Source: Clostridiales bacterium (GTDB taxonomy: Bacteria > Bacillota > Clostridia > Christensenellales > CAG-1252). Taken from it: DNA of 6,797 bases. Every line of letters begins with the position of its first letter. The stretch's first letter is position 1. The stretch spans positions 1 to 6,797 of the forward strand of contig DMCI01000103.1 of NCBI GenBank assembly GCA_003445835.1, written 5' to 3'. Below are positions 1-6,666 of the stretch, piece after piece. The notes under the pieces are model-generated. The model had not been told where the DNA came from and did no database searches. It saw nothing but the letters and a program-made list of their open reading frames with translations. A program made the translations under genes and the position numbers.

Positions 1-996
1 ATTTACTACGCTTGCGACGGCAGTTATTTGCAGGAATCCGGTACGGTCACCGTATCTAAGCTTGCCAAGCCTTCACTCAGCGTCAGCGGTACGAACATCA
101 CTTGGAGCGCCGTCAGCGGGGCAAACGGCTACGAAGTCAGGGTGGGCAACGGCTCGTACGTTATGCAAACCAATACGTTAAAAGCGCTTTCCAACCAAGA
201 AGGCAGGTACAAAGTTTACGTCCGTGCAAAGGGCAACGGCTCCACCGTTTTGACATCTGACGCCGCGACTTTTGAATATACGACCAAAAACGTCACACTT
301 TCGGATATTTCCGTCGTGGGACCCACGGCGTCTTGGACGGCGGACGCATATAAGACTTCCGTTAAGTTGAACGGCGGTTCCTATACGCAAACGACGCAAA
401 CCTCTTATACCGTCACCGAAGAGGGGACGCATACCTTTAAGGTAAAAGCGGAAGGCGGTTGGGAGGCTTCATCCAATACCTATTACTACGCAAGTTCCGC
501 CATTGAAAAGAGCGCGACCATCAGCGTATTGAAACTTTCCGCACCCGTTCTTACCACCAACAACAAAGGCGTGACTTGGGCAGCGGTGGCAAACGCCACG
601 ACTTATGCGGTCAAGGTGGACGGCGGCAGCTTTAAGACGCAGACCGATCGCAACGTCACTTTCTCTGCGACGACGGGGACACACACCGTATACGTAAAGG
701 CGGTAGGTTCCTCTTCCGGCGCATATCAAGACAGCAACGCAGCGACCTTTACGTACGAGACGAAGCAGACTGCTTTGACCTTCTTAACTACCGCTTCCAC
801 GATGACTACTTGGATCGCGGAGGGGCTCAAAGTTCAATACTCCACAGACGGTACCAACTTTACCGACGCTTTGTACAGCGGCTACACCGCCACGCAAAAC
901 GGGCAGGTATCCTTCCGCGCCGTCGGCGGTTACGACGCTTCCGCAAAGACTTTCTACAATGGCAACAGCGCCGTGCAAAAGAAGAGTTTCACTTTG
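1..996 (+). repeat. Tandem A-B protein module repeats (Fn3-like) inside the surface protein gene
   Basis: Two full A-B pairs are visible in translation: A1 58-285, B1 286-528, A2 529-762, B2 763-996, a period of about 156-157 codons. The A modules share the patterns KL-x(2)-P at the start, W-[SA]-AV and YVxA, ending in AATF-x-Y. The B modules share [ST]W-x-A, a GG[WY] turn and a [NS]SA[IV][EQ]K-like end. Bases 1-57 encode the tail of an earlier B module, so at least three B modules exist. The repeats have diverged strongly in DNA and are recognised only at protein level, which implies old duplications rather than a recent tandem expansion. Domain edges are approximate. Confidence 0.7.
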
Positions 997-2073
997 CCCG
1001 GGCTTTGCATTGGCAACAATTTCGAGGGTGGCACCAGCGGTTGGGCAAAGGAAGTCTTCAACGGCAACACCAACGCTTGGGATACCACCACAGCCACAGA
1101 GGTCAAGTCCGTTGCGGATGCTTACGGCGCAGGTTCCGCGATAAAGTTCAAGTCCTATTTGAACAGTATGGCGTACCGCTTTGGGTATCACTTTGGCAAT
1201 TTGCCTGCGACTTACAAGTCTTTGAGCTTTGACGTCAAGATCAGCGATAACTCGGCGGCAAGCACGTCCATCCGCTTCCAAGATATCGACGGCGGCGGCA
1301 CCTACGTTGACTACAACCTGAGCCATCTTTCGCTCACCCCGGGCGTTTGGTATCATGCGACCATTTATTTTGAAGACGACAACCTCGTCATCAATATGGG
1401 CGGTACGGAGTATAAGCCCAGCCAGGCGATCAACAGTCCGCTTGTCGGTAGGACCAAGTTCTATGAAAAGATCAAGGCGTTGGATCATATGTATATCACA
1501 GTCAAGGGCAATACTTCCTCCGGCTCGCAGACCTTTACTTATATCGACAACTTCCAGTTCTCCACCAACGCCGCGTCCACGTCCGCGACGCGCATCACGG
1601 GCAAGGAATACGGTTTCCACGACGGCACGGTCGGTAACAACTATACCGCAAGCGGTTGGAAGGCGTACAAATACGGCGCAGGCGGTTTTGAGGAGAATCC
1701 CAACGTATTGAAGATCGAAAGCGGCGCAAAGGCGTTGTCCCTTTACTGCGGCGGCACCACCTCTAAGGTGACGTACAATGTGGGCGGCAGTGCCCTCGGC
1801 ACCTTCAATCACTTTGCGATCGACGTCGGTACCGAGGCTGCTTCCGTTTCGTATAGCATTGAACTTATTACCGAAAGCGGCTCTTCTATCTACGTCGCGG
1901 GCGGGGCGGAGTTCCGCGCGACGCTTGCAAATACGAGCGGCGCTTCCGATATGAACACCATCGTTTGCAATTTTGCTTCCGTAAAGATCAAAAGCATCGT
2001 CATCACGGCAAGCGAGTCTTCCGGCAACGGACACTTCTATATAGACAACATCGTCTTCACCAACTTATCTTGA
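1..2073 (+). CDS. Large modular surface protein, 3' part: Fn3-like repeats plus two C-terminal CBM-like domains
   Basis: The frame is open from the first base for 690 codons to TGA at 2071-2073, so the gene starts upstream. A TTG at 28 is not a credible start: codons 1-9 (IYYACDGSY) match the tail of a repeat module seen twice downstream. Codons about 20-332 form two copies of an A-B pair of beta-rich modules. A modules carry a W-[SA]-A-V core and a Y-x-V-x-V strand, as in fibronectin III; B modules end in an aromatic Y-Y/F-Y strand. Codons about 337-523 and 534-690 are two further beta-sandwich-like domains ending YIDNFQF and YIDNIVF, a layout common in carbohydrate-binding modules. No catalytic motif, transmembrane helix, LPXTG or SLH signal is visible in this part, so anchoring and any enzyme domain must lie in the missing N-terminus. 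Role inferred: extracellular glycan binding, serving the importer downstream. The exact family is not recognised. Confidence 0.85.
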   Translation: MYYACDGSYLQESGTVTVSKLAKPSLSVSGTNITWSAVSGANGYEVRVGNGSYVMQTNTLKALSNQEGRYKVYVRAKGNGSTVLTSDAATFEYTTKNVTLSDISVVGPTASWTADAYKTSVKLNGGSYTQTTQTSYTVTEEGTHTFKVKAEGGWEASSNTYYYASSAIEKSATISVLKLSAPVLTTNNKGVTWAAVANATTYAVKVDGGSFKTQTDRNVTFSATTGTHTVYVKAVGSSSGAYQDSNAATFTYETKQTALTFLTTASTMTTWIAEGLKVQYSTDGTNFTDALYSGYTATQNGQVSFRAVGGYDASAKTFYNGNSAVQKKSFTLPGLCIGNNFEGGTSGWAKEVFNGNTNAWDTTTATEVKSVADAYGAGSAIKFKSYLNSMAYRFGYHFGNLPATYKSLSFDVKISDNSAASTSIRFQDIDGGGTYVDYNLSHLSLTPGVWYHATIYFEDDNLVINMGGTEYKPSQAINSPLVGRTKFYEKIKALDHMYITVKGNTSSGSQTFTYIDNFQFSTNAASTSATRITGKEYGFHDGTVGNNYTASGWKAYKYGAGGFEENPNVLKIESGAKALSLYCGGTTSKVTYNVGGSALGTFNHFAIDVGTEAASVSYSIELITESGSSIYVAGGAEFRATLANTSGASDMNTIVCNFASVKIKSIVITASESSGNGHFYIDNIVFTNLS

Positions 2074-2079
2074 CTTGTA

Positions 2080-2091
2080 CCGCGTGAGCGG
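2080..2091 (+). other. Small GNRA-tetraloop hairpin between surface protein gene and GH130 gene
   Basis: CCGC (2080-2083) and GCGG (2088-2091) pair around the loop GTGA, which fits the stable GNRA class. It falls between the stop at 2071-2073 and the GH130 start. There is no following T-tract, so it is not an intrinsic terminator. With a stem of only four pairs it may be chance; a role in mRNA stability or start-site accessibility is speculation. Confidence 0.3.
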
Positions 2092-2105
2092 CAGGAATAA
2101 ATGAA

Positions 2106-2110
2106 AAGGA
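2106..2110 (+). promoter_or_regulatory. Shine-Dalgarno site supporting GH130 start at 2119
   Basis: AAGGA at 2106-2110 lies eight bases before ATG 2119, an ideal distance. The upstream in-frame ATG at 2101 has only AGGA at 2093-2096, four bases away, which is tight. The protein from 2119 begins MACIIGENIPNIPW, and a start just before an I-I-G-x-x-[IL]-P-N-[IM]-P-W stretch fits my memory of relatives of this enzyme. Confidence 0.6.
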
Positions 2111-2118
2111 AAACAATT

Positions 2119-3096
2119 ATGGCATGTATCATCGGAGAAAATATCCCCAATATCCCTTGGCAGGAACCCACTGCGGACGCACCCGTCTGGCGCTATTCGG
2201 GTAACCCTATCATCAAAAGAAATCCCATTGAGAACGTAACACGCGTTTTCAACAGCGCGCTCGTCCCTTTTAAGGGAGGCTTTGCCGGCGTCTTCCGCGC
2301 GGAGACCAACAACGGCATCCCGTATCTTTACTTTGGCAAAAGCGATGACGGCATCAACTTCAAGTTTTCTAAAGAACGCATCGTTTTCCACACCAAGGAT
2401 GGCGGTGAGTACAAGTTTGAATACGCTTACGATCCCCGCGTCGTCAAGATCGAGGACGCTTATTACGTGATTTGGTGCGACGGTCAACACGGACAACCTG
2501 TCCTTGCCCTCGGCAAGACGACGGACTTTGAAAACTTTGAGTTCGTTTCCCGTCCCTTCCTTCCGTTTAACCGCAACGGAGTGCTTTTCCCCAAAAAGAT
2601 CAACGGAAAGTACTATCTTTTGTCCCGTCCGTCGGATAACGGACACACCCCCTTTGGAGATATTTATATCTCGGAGTCGCCCGACCTCGTCTACTGGGGC
2701 AATCACTCTTTGCTGATGGAGCGCGGCTACGAATGGTGGCAGGGACTTAAGATCGGGGCAGGGTGCGCCCCCATCGAAACCACCGAAGGCTGGCTTTTGT
2801 TCTACCACGGCGCGGCGCTTACCTGCAACGGCTACGTTTACAGCATCGGCGCGGCGATCCTCGATAAGGATGATCCCCGCAAGGTAAAATATCGTTGCGG
2901 CAACTTCGTTTTGACCCCCGAAACCGACTACGAAACCGTTGGTTTCGTACCCAACGTCACCTTCCCGTGTTGCGCTCTTGCGGACGCGGCTACGGGACGC
3001 ATCGCCATCTACTACGGCGCTGCCGATACGGTGGTGGGGCTCGCGTTTACCACTATTGACAAAATAGTAGATTATATTATAAAATACAAAAGATAA
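2119..3096 (+). CDS. GH130 family glycoside phosphorylase (probable beta-mannoside phosphorylase)
   Basis: Encodes 325 residues (331 if ATG 2101 is used) with no signal peptide, so cytoplasmic. The order of motifs fits a five-bladed beta-propeller of family GH130: FNSALVPFKGGFAGVFR near residues 45-60, YAYDPRV with the presumed proton-donor Asp105, NRNGVLFPKK (about 151-160), LSRPSDNGH, KIGAGCAPIET (about 211-221), GWLLFYHG, and a C-terminal YYGAADTVVGLA. Arg60, Arg152-Asn153 and Lys211 sit where the phosphate-binding residues of characterised GH130 phosphorylases lie (from memory of the mannoside phosphorylase structures), favouring phosphorolysis over hydrolysis. Expected reaction: beta-mannoside plus phosphate gives alpha-mannose-1-phosphate plus shortened sugar. 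Linkage (beta-1,4 to Man or Glc/GlcNAc, or beta-1,2) cannot be decided here. It lies 45 bases after the surface protein gene and before a sugar importer, as expected for an enzyme acting on imported oligosaccharides. Codons at the extreme 3' end turn AT-rich, where a promoter is embedded. Confidence 0.92.
   Translation: MACIIGENIPNIPWQEPTADAPVWRYSGNPIIKRNPIENVTRVFNSALVPFKGGFAGVFRAETNNGIPYLYFGKSDDGINFKFSKERIVFHTKDGGEYKFEYAYDPRVVKIEDAYYVIWCDGQHGQPVLALGKTTDFENFEFVSRPFLPFNRNGVLFPKKINGKYYLLSRPSDNGHTPFGDIYISESPDLVYWGNHSLLMERGYEWWQGLKIGAGCAPIETTEGWLLFYHGAALTCNGYVYSIGAAILDKDDPRKVKYRCGNFVLTPETDYETVGFVPNVTFPCCALADAATGRIAIYYGAADTVVGLAFTTIDKIVDYIIKYKR
3056..3085 (+). promoter_or_regulatory. Candidate sigma-A promoter for the importer genes, inside the 3' end of the GH130 gene
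   Basis: A perfect -35 TTGACA lies at 3056-3061. A -10 element follows as TATAAA at 3078-3083 (16-base spacer) or TAAAAT at 3080-3085 (18-base spacer), each matching TATAAT at five of six positions. The DNA from 3062 to 3093 is far richer in A/T than the rest of the gene and uses ATA, GTA and GAT codons that the gene otherwise tends to avoid. Transcription would start near 3090, at the GH130 stop codon, and read into the permease genes. Predicted by eye only. Confidence 0.55.
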
Positions 3097-3174
3097 ATTA
3101 ACGCTTGATCATTCCCGGTGGCGGACCGCCCAATAACGCTGATAGGAGTAGTTCGAAAGAACTTTTGGATTGAG
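3097..3174 (+). promoter_or_regulatory. Structured leader before the first permease gene, with displaced Shine-Dalgarno site
   Basis: This 78-base gap contains AGGAG (3144-3148), the best ribosome-binding sequence upstream of the first permease, but it is 26 bases before ATG 3175. Between them GTTC (3151-3154) and GAAC (3159-3162) pair around a GAAA tetraloop, extended by an A-T pair (3150/3163). Folding that hairpin shortens the effective distance to about 12 bases. Earlier, CGGT (3116-3119) with ACCG (3125-3128), or alternatively GGCG (3120-3123) with CGCC (3127-3130), could form competing small stems. No T-tract follows, so no terminator is called, and no known riboswitch class is recognised. 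Confidence 0.4.
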
Positions 3175-4125
3175 ATGAACAGAAAGTTGATTATAAAAAG
3201 TAACAGTCCCCTGAACGATCTCGGGAACAGAACGAACAAATCAAAGTATTTGCTCCTGATGATCATTCCCGCGATCATATTCTACGTCGTATTTTGTTAT
3301 CTTCCGATGTACGGCATTTTGATCGCCTTCAAAGATTTCTATCCCAAAAAGGGCATCATCGGCAGCGCGTGGGCAGGGGAAAACGGTCTCGGAAACTTCC
3401 AAAAGATATTCAAAGACCCCTATTTCTGGACGGTTTTGCGCAATACGGTCGTCATCGGCGTTTCCAAACTGTTGATCAGTTTCGTGGCGGCGATCTTGGT
3501 CGCCTTGCTTATCAACGAGATCCGTCTCGTGCTTTTCAAAAAGACCTTCCAAACCATCGTTACCTTCCCGCACTTCCTTTCCTGGGTCATCGTCGCGGGC
3601 TTGGTCTTCAATATTTTCGGTATCAGCGGTATCATCAACAAGGCGCTTACCCTAAACGGGCATGACTCCATGACGATCATATACGATAAAAGTTTCTTCC
3701 TGGGATTGATCTTCGGTTCCGACGTTTGGAAAGAAGCAGGGTGGAGCAGTATCATTTATCTTGCTACGATGGCGGGTATCTCGCCGGAACTTTACGAAGC
3801 GGCGGATATCGACGGCGCTACGCGCTTGCAAAAGATATGGAATATTACGCTTCCCGCCATTAAGCCGACGGCGATCTTACTTTTGATCCTCTCGGTAGGC
3901 GGCATCCTTTCCGCGGGCTTCGATCAGATCATCAATATGTACAACCCCGGCGTTTACGAAGTAGCGGATATTTTGGATACGTACATATACCGGTATACCC
4001 TCGGTTCAGGTCAGCGACCGGGCGAAGGCGCGGCGATCGGTTTGTTCAAGTCGGTCGTTTCCTTCATTTTGGTCATTATGGTGGATAGGATCGCAAAACT
4101 TTGCGGTGAGAGAGGTATCATATGA
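3175..4125 (+). CDS. ABC sugar importer permease, LplB type
   Basis: Encodes 316 residues of an integral membrane protein with about six hydrophobic segments; the first runs from LLLMIIPAIIF through CYLPMYGILIAF, a hallmark of the LplB/YteP branch of carbohydrate permeases. The cytoplasmic EAA loop, which docks on the ATPase, starts at residue 208 (EAADIDGATRLQKIWNI followed by LP at 226-227). It forms the translocation channel with the second permease for sugars delivered by the solute-binding lipoprotein encoded downstream. Start choice: the frame is open back to a GTG at 3118, but that codon has no Shine-Dalgarno site and its extra 19 residues (MADRPITL...) do not resemble a permease N-terminus. 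ATG 3175 gives a normal short charged N-terminus (MNRKLIIKS). The stop overlaps the next start (ATGA at 4122-4125), showing translational coupling. Substrate is inferred from context to be an oligosaccharide, possibly a mannoside. Confidence 0.93.
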   Translation: MNRKLIIKSNSPLNDLGNRTNKSKYLLLMIIPAIIFYVVFCYLPMYGILIAFKDFYPKKGIIGSAWAGENGLGNFQKIFKDPYFWTVLRNTVVIGVSKLLISFVAAILVALLINEIRLVLFKKTFQTIVTFPHFLSWVIVAGLVFNIFGISGIINKALTLNGHDSMTIIYDKSFFLGLIFGSDVWKEAGWSSIIYLATMAGISPELYEAADIDGATRLQKIWNITLPAIKPTAILLLILSVGGILSAGFDQIINMYNPGVYEVADILDTYIYRYTLGSGQRPGEGAAIGLFKSVVSFILVIMVDRIAKLCGERGII

Positions 4126-5033
4126 GAAAATTTGCCGATATCAAGTATTTGCCCCTTCGCCCCAAAGGCAGCACCTTTGACCGTCGCGTCACTACGATGG
4201 ACTGGGTAATTTTTGCCTTCCTGTTTATTTACGGACTTATTATCATATATCCTTTTTATAACGCGTTTTTGATTTCTATTTCGCCCGACGAGGTGTATAC
4301 CAAAACGCCTTTCCTGCTTTTCCCCAAGCAGATCGATTGGAGCAACTACAAACAGGTCTTTGCGCCGGAAAGCACCCTTTGGGGCGGCTTGAAGGTCACG
4401 TTGGTCCTGCTTTTTGTGGGTACGGCGTATCAGCTGTTCTTTACCGTCATTACGGGTTACGCTTTGTCGCGTAACAAATGGGTTGGCAAAAACTTCGTGA
4501 TGAATATGATCCTCGTCACGATGTTCTTCGGCGGCGGTCTTATCCCGTATATGAACTTGATCAGCAAGCTCGGTTTGTACGACAACTTCCTCGTGATGAT
4601 CATACCGGGTGCGATCGATACCTACAATATGCTACTGATGCGAAACTATTTTGCGTCTTTGCCACCCGAATTGGAGGAATCGGCAAAGATCGACGGCGCA
4701 AACGATTTGCAGATCTTCGTCAAGGTTTATTTGCCGATGTCGCTTCCCATGCTGGCAACCATCGGCTTGTTCTTCGCGGTCGGCAACTGGAACAGTTGGT
4801 ACAACGCGATGCTCTTTATCAAAAATCCGGATTATATGCCGTTGCAATACGTTTTGCGTGAATTGATCGTCGAAGGCTCTTCCAATATGGAAAGGGTCAC
4901 CGAAGCGGCAACGATCACGGAAGGTTTTAAGATGGCGAGCGTGTTCTTCACGATCGTCCCGATGATGTGTTTTTACCCATTCCTGCAAAAGTTCTTCGTC
5001 AAGGGCTTGGTAGTGGGTGCAATAAAAGGTTAA
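4122..5033 (+). CDS. ABC sugar importer permease, LplC/YcjP type
   Basis: Encodes 303 residues with about six membrane segments: roughly 27-50, 88-118, 127-150, 158-177, 208-230 and 268-290. The EAA loop appears as EESAKIDGANDLQIF from residue 185, with conserved Gly192 and Leu-Pro at 204-205; Ser replaces the middle Ala of the usual EAA, a common variation. The C-terminus (YPFLQKFFVKGLVVGAIKG) is typical of the MalG-like partner permease of LplB-type systems. The start overlaps the previous stop by four bases, with AGAGG at 4111-4115 six bases before ATG. It pairs with the upstream permease to form the channel. No ATPase gene lies in this operon section; such importers often use a shared MsmX/MsmK-type ATPase encoded elsewhere. 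Confidence 0.94.
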   Translation: MRKFADIKYLPLRPKGSTFDRRVTTMDWVIFAFLFIYGLIIIYPFYNAFLISISPDEVYTKTPFLLFPKQIDWSNYKQVFAPESTLWGGLKVTLVLLFVGTAYQLFFTVITGYALSRNKWVGKNFVMNMILVTMFFGGGLIPYMNLISKLGLYDNFLVMIIPGAIDTYNMLLMRNYFASLPPELEESAKIDGANDLQIFVKVYLPMSLPMLATIGLFFAVGNWNSWYNAMLFIKNPDYMPLQYVLRELIVEGSSNMERVTEAATITEGFKMASVFFTIVPMMCFYPFLQKFFVKGLVVGAIKG

Positions 5034-5045
5034 ACGGAGGTTTTT

Positions 5046-6662
5046 ATGAAAAAAGTTATCGTTGTTCTTATCGTGATCGCCCTTCTTTGCGGTTGCGTCG
5101 CCGGGTTTACGGGATGCAAGAACAAGCAAAAGGAAGGCGTGATTTCCATCAGAAACCTTTACTTTGAAAACTGGAGTGCGGAGCAGGGGGACGCCATCAC
5201 CAAGTATATGGAAGAAAAGTTCGGCGTGACCTTTGAAACTTCCTCTTACAGCTTCAACAACTGGACCGCGCAGGTCACGGGCGACGTCAACGGCAACCAA
5301 GTGCCCGACGTGTTCCAAGCCGACGTAAAGCCGGAAAACCTCAATAATACCTATATTTATTGGGCGGAAGGCGGCGTCGTCAAGGCGCTCCCCGACGAGC
5401 TTCTCGCAAATGAGACCAGTTCCCGTTGGCCCTACCTCCAAAGCATGATCAAAAACACCAAGGATATCGAGGCGCTTTTGTACAAGGGCAAGCTGTACGG
5501 TATCCCCGTTTCCAGAAACGTCAACAAGGCGGAAGAAGCGGAGTTTGCTCCCTTTACCTATATCTATCGCCGTGATATCGCTAAGAATCTTGAAGGTTTC
5601 CAAGAGGACGACGTTTATACTTGGGAACAATTTGAGACCCTCCTTGCTTCCTTCAAGGCAAGAGGTATGTCCCTCGGCGACGCGGAGTGGCCGGGCGCTT
5701 ATCCCTCCATCGTCAACTACTACAAGACCGCGACGCACTGCTTTACATTCAAGAACGGACAGGTGGTCAACAACTATTTCACCGACGAGTATATGGCGGG
5801 CTTGAACAAGGCAAAGTCCTACGTGGACAAAAAGTGGTACTATCAAGGACAGTTGCAGTCTGCGGGTAAGTCCGAGACCGACCCCGTTGAAAAGAGGTAC
5901 TACGACGGCACCCTCGGCATCTTCTACGACAACTTCTCCCTTGCAAACTATTTGAAGGTGCGCAAGCAGATGCTTAAGACCAACGGCATCAACGAAAGCA
6001 ACATCGACGACGCCACCGCTCTTATGAAGGTGATGGGTCCCACGGGTTCCAACTCGGAGGGTAAGTACGCTTTGGAGGAGCAGGAAGACTGGTTCTCGAT
6101 GTCCTTCCTCAACGCGGATATTTCCAACAGCAAGATGGAAAAGATCCTCGATATTATGAACTGGCTCATTTCGCCCGAAGGTACCGAAATGGCACTTTAC
6201 GGCATCGAGGGCGTCGACTACGAGAAGAACGGCGACAACGTGACCCTTCTTGAGAGCAACTTGTGGGCAAAGAACAATAAGGGCGAGTATATCGACTCCC
6301 CCAACGGCGCCAGATACCTCCGTTATATGGTGACGCTCGGACACGATATCACCGGCAAAGATCCCGTCCTTCTTGCTTCCAAGACGCAAAAGCAAGCTTA
6401 CACCATATTGAAGAGCTGGGAAGACTTTATGAAGGAAGCCAACGCGGCGGGTAAGCTTACCATTTTGAAGGAAGATCCGCGCATCAAGTGGATGACCACC
6501 TCTAAAAAACTTGAGTATCAAGGCAAGATCTTGGACGACGCCAATACGAAGACCATCAAGTACGCATTCAGCAGCATTTCTTACGCCGAGTACGAAAGAT
6601 CAATGACGGACAGCAGGTGGAGAGAAGTCTTGGCGGAAATCAACGCCAATTTGAATAAGTAA
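5046..6662 (+). CDS. Extracellular solute-binding lipoprotein of the ABC sugar importer (LplA type)
   Basis: Encodes 538 residues, the size usual for the large LplA-like binding proteins. Residues 1-23 are a signal peptide (KK, then a long hydrophobic run) ending in the lipobox FTGC, so Cys24 should be lipidated and fix the protein to the outer face of the membrane. Family-typical stretches are KLYGIPVSRN (about 152-161), a GIFYDNF segment, SMSFLNADISNSKMEKI, and NWLISPEGTEMALYGIEGVDYE in the second lobe. Many Trp and Tyr residues (for example YFENWSAEQGD, WTAQV, WEQFE) suit stacking against sugar rings. GGAGG at 5036-5040 is five bases before the ATG, the strongest ribosome-binding site in the window, which fits the high level normally needed for binding proteins. 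It follows the second permease by 12 bases. The ligand cannot be read from sequence; beta-mannose oligosaccharides are inferred from the GH130 neighbour. Confidence 0.94.
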   Translation: MKKVIVVLIVIALLCGCVAGFTGCKNKQKEGVISIRNLYFENWSAEQGDAITKYMEEKFGVTFETSSYSFNNWTAQVTGDVNGNQVPDVFQADVKPENLNNTYIYWAEGGVVKALPDELLANETSSRWPYLQSMIKNTKDIEALLYKGKLYGIPVSRNVNKAEEAEFAPFTYIYRRDIAKNLEGFQEDDVYTWEQFETLLASFKARGMSLGDAEWPGAYPSIVNYYKTATHCFTFKNGQVVNNYFTDEYMAGLNKAKSYVDKKWYYQGQLQSAGKSETDPVEKRYYDGTLGIFYDNFSLANYLKVRKQMLKTNGINESNIDDATALMKVMGPTGSNSEGKYALEEQEDWFSMSFLNADISNSKMEKILDIMNWLISPEGTEMALYGIEGVDYEKNGDNVTLLESNLWAKNNKGEYIDSPNGARYLRYMVTLGHDITGKDPVLLASKTQKQAYTILKSWEDFMKEANAAGKLTILKEDPRIKWMTTSKKLEYQGKILDDANTKTIKYAFSSISYAEYERSMTDSRWREVLAEINANLNK

Positions 6663-6666
6663 GTTT

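Noticed and set aside
28..30. TTG as start codon of the surface protein
   Set aside because: The frame is open to position 1, and the residues before TTG match the conserved end of a repeat module.
784..2034. Minus-strand open frame of 416 codons opposite the surface protein gene
   Set aside because: Low-complexity Arg/Val/Ala-rich translation with no family features; the plus-strand frame shows clear repeated domains.
2065..2808. Minus-strand open frame of 247 codons opposite the GH130 gene
   Set aside because: It overlaps a confidently recognised enzyme gene and has no recognisable motif.
3097..3112. Possible LacI-family or cre operator around AACGCTT
   Set aside because: Reading outward from the central CG, the two arms match at only a few positions, well short of a palindromic operator.
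3118..3120. GTG as start of the first permease
   Set aside because: No Shine-Dalgarno site precedes it, it sits in a possible stem, and the added residues do not resemble a permease N-terminus.
3116..3130. GC-rich inverted repeat as intrinsic terminator after the GH130 gene
   Set aside because: The stem is only four pairs and no T-tract follows.
4632..6521. Very long minus-strand open frame (629 codons) opposite the second permease and solute-binding protein genes
   Set aside because: It lies wholly opposite well-recognised genes, its translation has no recognisable domain, and codon bias on the plus strand is enough to explain the lack of stops.
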